The position numbers and the translations under genes are program-made. Below, one piece after another: positions 63,361 through 64,000 of a DNA stretch of 64,000 nt. The stretch covers positions 213,552-277,551 of the forward strand of contig NZ_JNWV01000011.1 of NCBI RefSeq assembly GCF_000716535.1. Direction: 5' to 3'. Origin of the DNA: Streptomyces flaveolus (lineage in GTDB: Bacteria > Actinomycetota > Actinomycetes > Streptomycetales > Streptomycetaceae). The notes beneath the pieces are model-generated. The model worked only from the letters and a program-made list of their open reading frames with translations. It had not been told where the DNA came from and searched no databases. Numbering within the stretch: the first letter of the stretch is position 1; each line of letters opens with the position of its first letter.

Positions 63361-64000
<640 letters not shown>

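Overview
The window is chromosomal DNA of a Streptomyces species or a very close actinomycete. GC content is very high, third codon positions are almost all G or C, GTG and TTG starts are common, and the gene set is typical of the genus: a melC1-melC2 tyrosinase operon, an SsgA-like sporulation protein, a WhiB-family regulator, a SigB/F/G-type sigma factor with nearby RsbW-like ATPases, an F420-dependent oxidoreductase, and a treS-pep2-glgB trehalose/glucan cluster. I recognised no rRNA or tRNA gene, CRISPR array, transposase or phage gene. Roughly 60 protein genes are supported.

Layout. 1-6.7 kb: VOC-fold proteins, an APH-like kinase, RNase HI with an extra C-terminal zinc motif, the tyrosinase operon, a flavin monooxygenase and a class-3 lipase-like protein lacking its serine. 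6.8-8.9 kb: an MFS exporter and its TetR regulator behind twin palindromic operators. 9-19.5 kb: housekeeping and accessory genes, including an aldo/keto reductase, two membrane DUFs, an SsgA-like protein, an F420 oxidoreductase, a membrane pseudokinase, a threonine dehydratase-like enzyme, a polyprenyl synthase remnant, an AIM24 protein, a TerD-CAP-CAP fusion and a serine hydrolase. 19.8-28.5 kb: a secreted M4 protease, then a glycan-utilisation cluster (ROK regulator, GH27, GH95, SGNH esterase) closed by a 23-bp-stem terminator.

28.5-38.8 kb: a tightly overlapped three-gene signalling operon (ZnF-UBP protein, cNMP-binding histidine kinase, receiver/glutaredoxin-like/TrxR-like fusion), then a universal stress protein, a DUF4032 kinase-like protein, an MBL hydrolase, AlkB, and a TetR/FAD-dehydrogenase pair with twin operators. 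39-44.6 kb: secreted M1 peptidase, L,D-transpeptidase lipoprotein, a two-component system, DUF6098 and WhiB. 44.6-45.6 kb: about 1 kb without a credible gene, made largely of two unrelated tandem-repeat arrays. 45.6-51.5 kb: ArgP-like regulator and divergent LysE exporter, MFS transporter, single-domain cNMP protein, RsbW-like ATPase and a stress-type sigma factor. 51.5-59.7 kb: FUSC-family protein, NDH-2, a second RsbW-like ATPase, acyl-CoA synthetase and a YbdK-type ligase. 59.8-64 kb: glgB, pep2 and a disrupted treS.

How the genes work together. Regulator/target pairs with visible operators stand out at 6.8, 21.7 and 36.0 kb. The glycan cluster looks like an extracellular side-chain trimming unit for plant polysaccharide. 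The treS-pep2-glgB cluster would convert trehalose via maltose and maltose-1-phosphate towards branched glucan, but treS carries an in-frame stop at the site of an apparent deletion of about 40 codons. The least explained items are the two repeat arrays, the redox-dead receiver/TrxR operon with its ubiquitin-protease-type zinc finger, and the TerD-CAP-CAP fusion.
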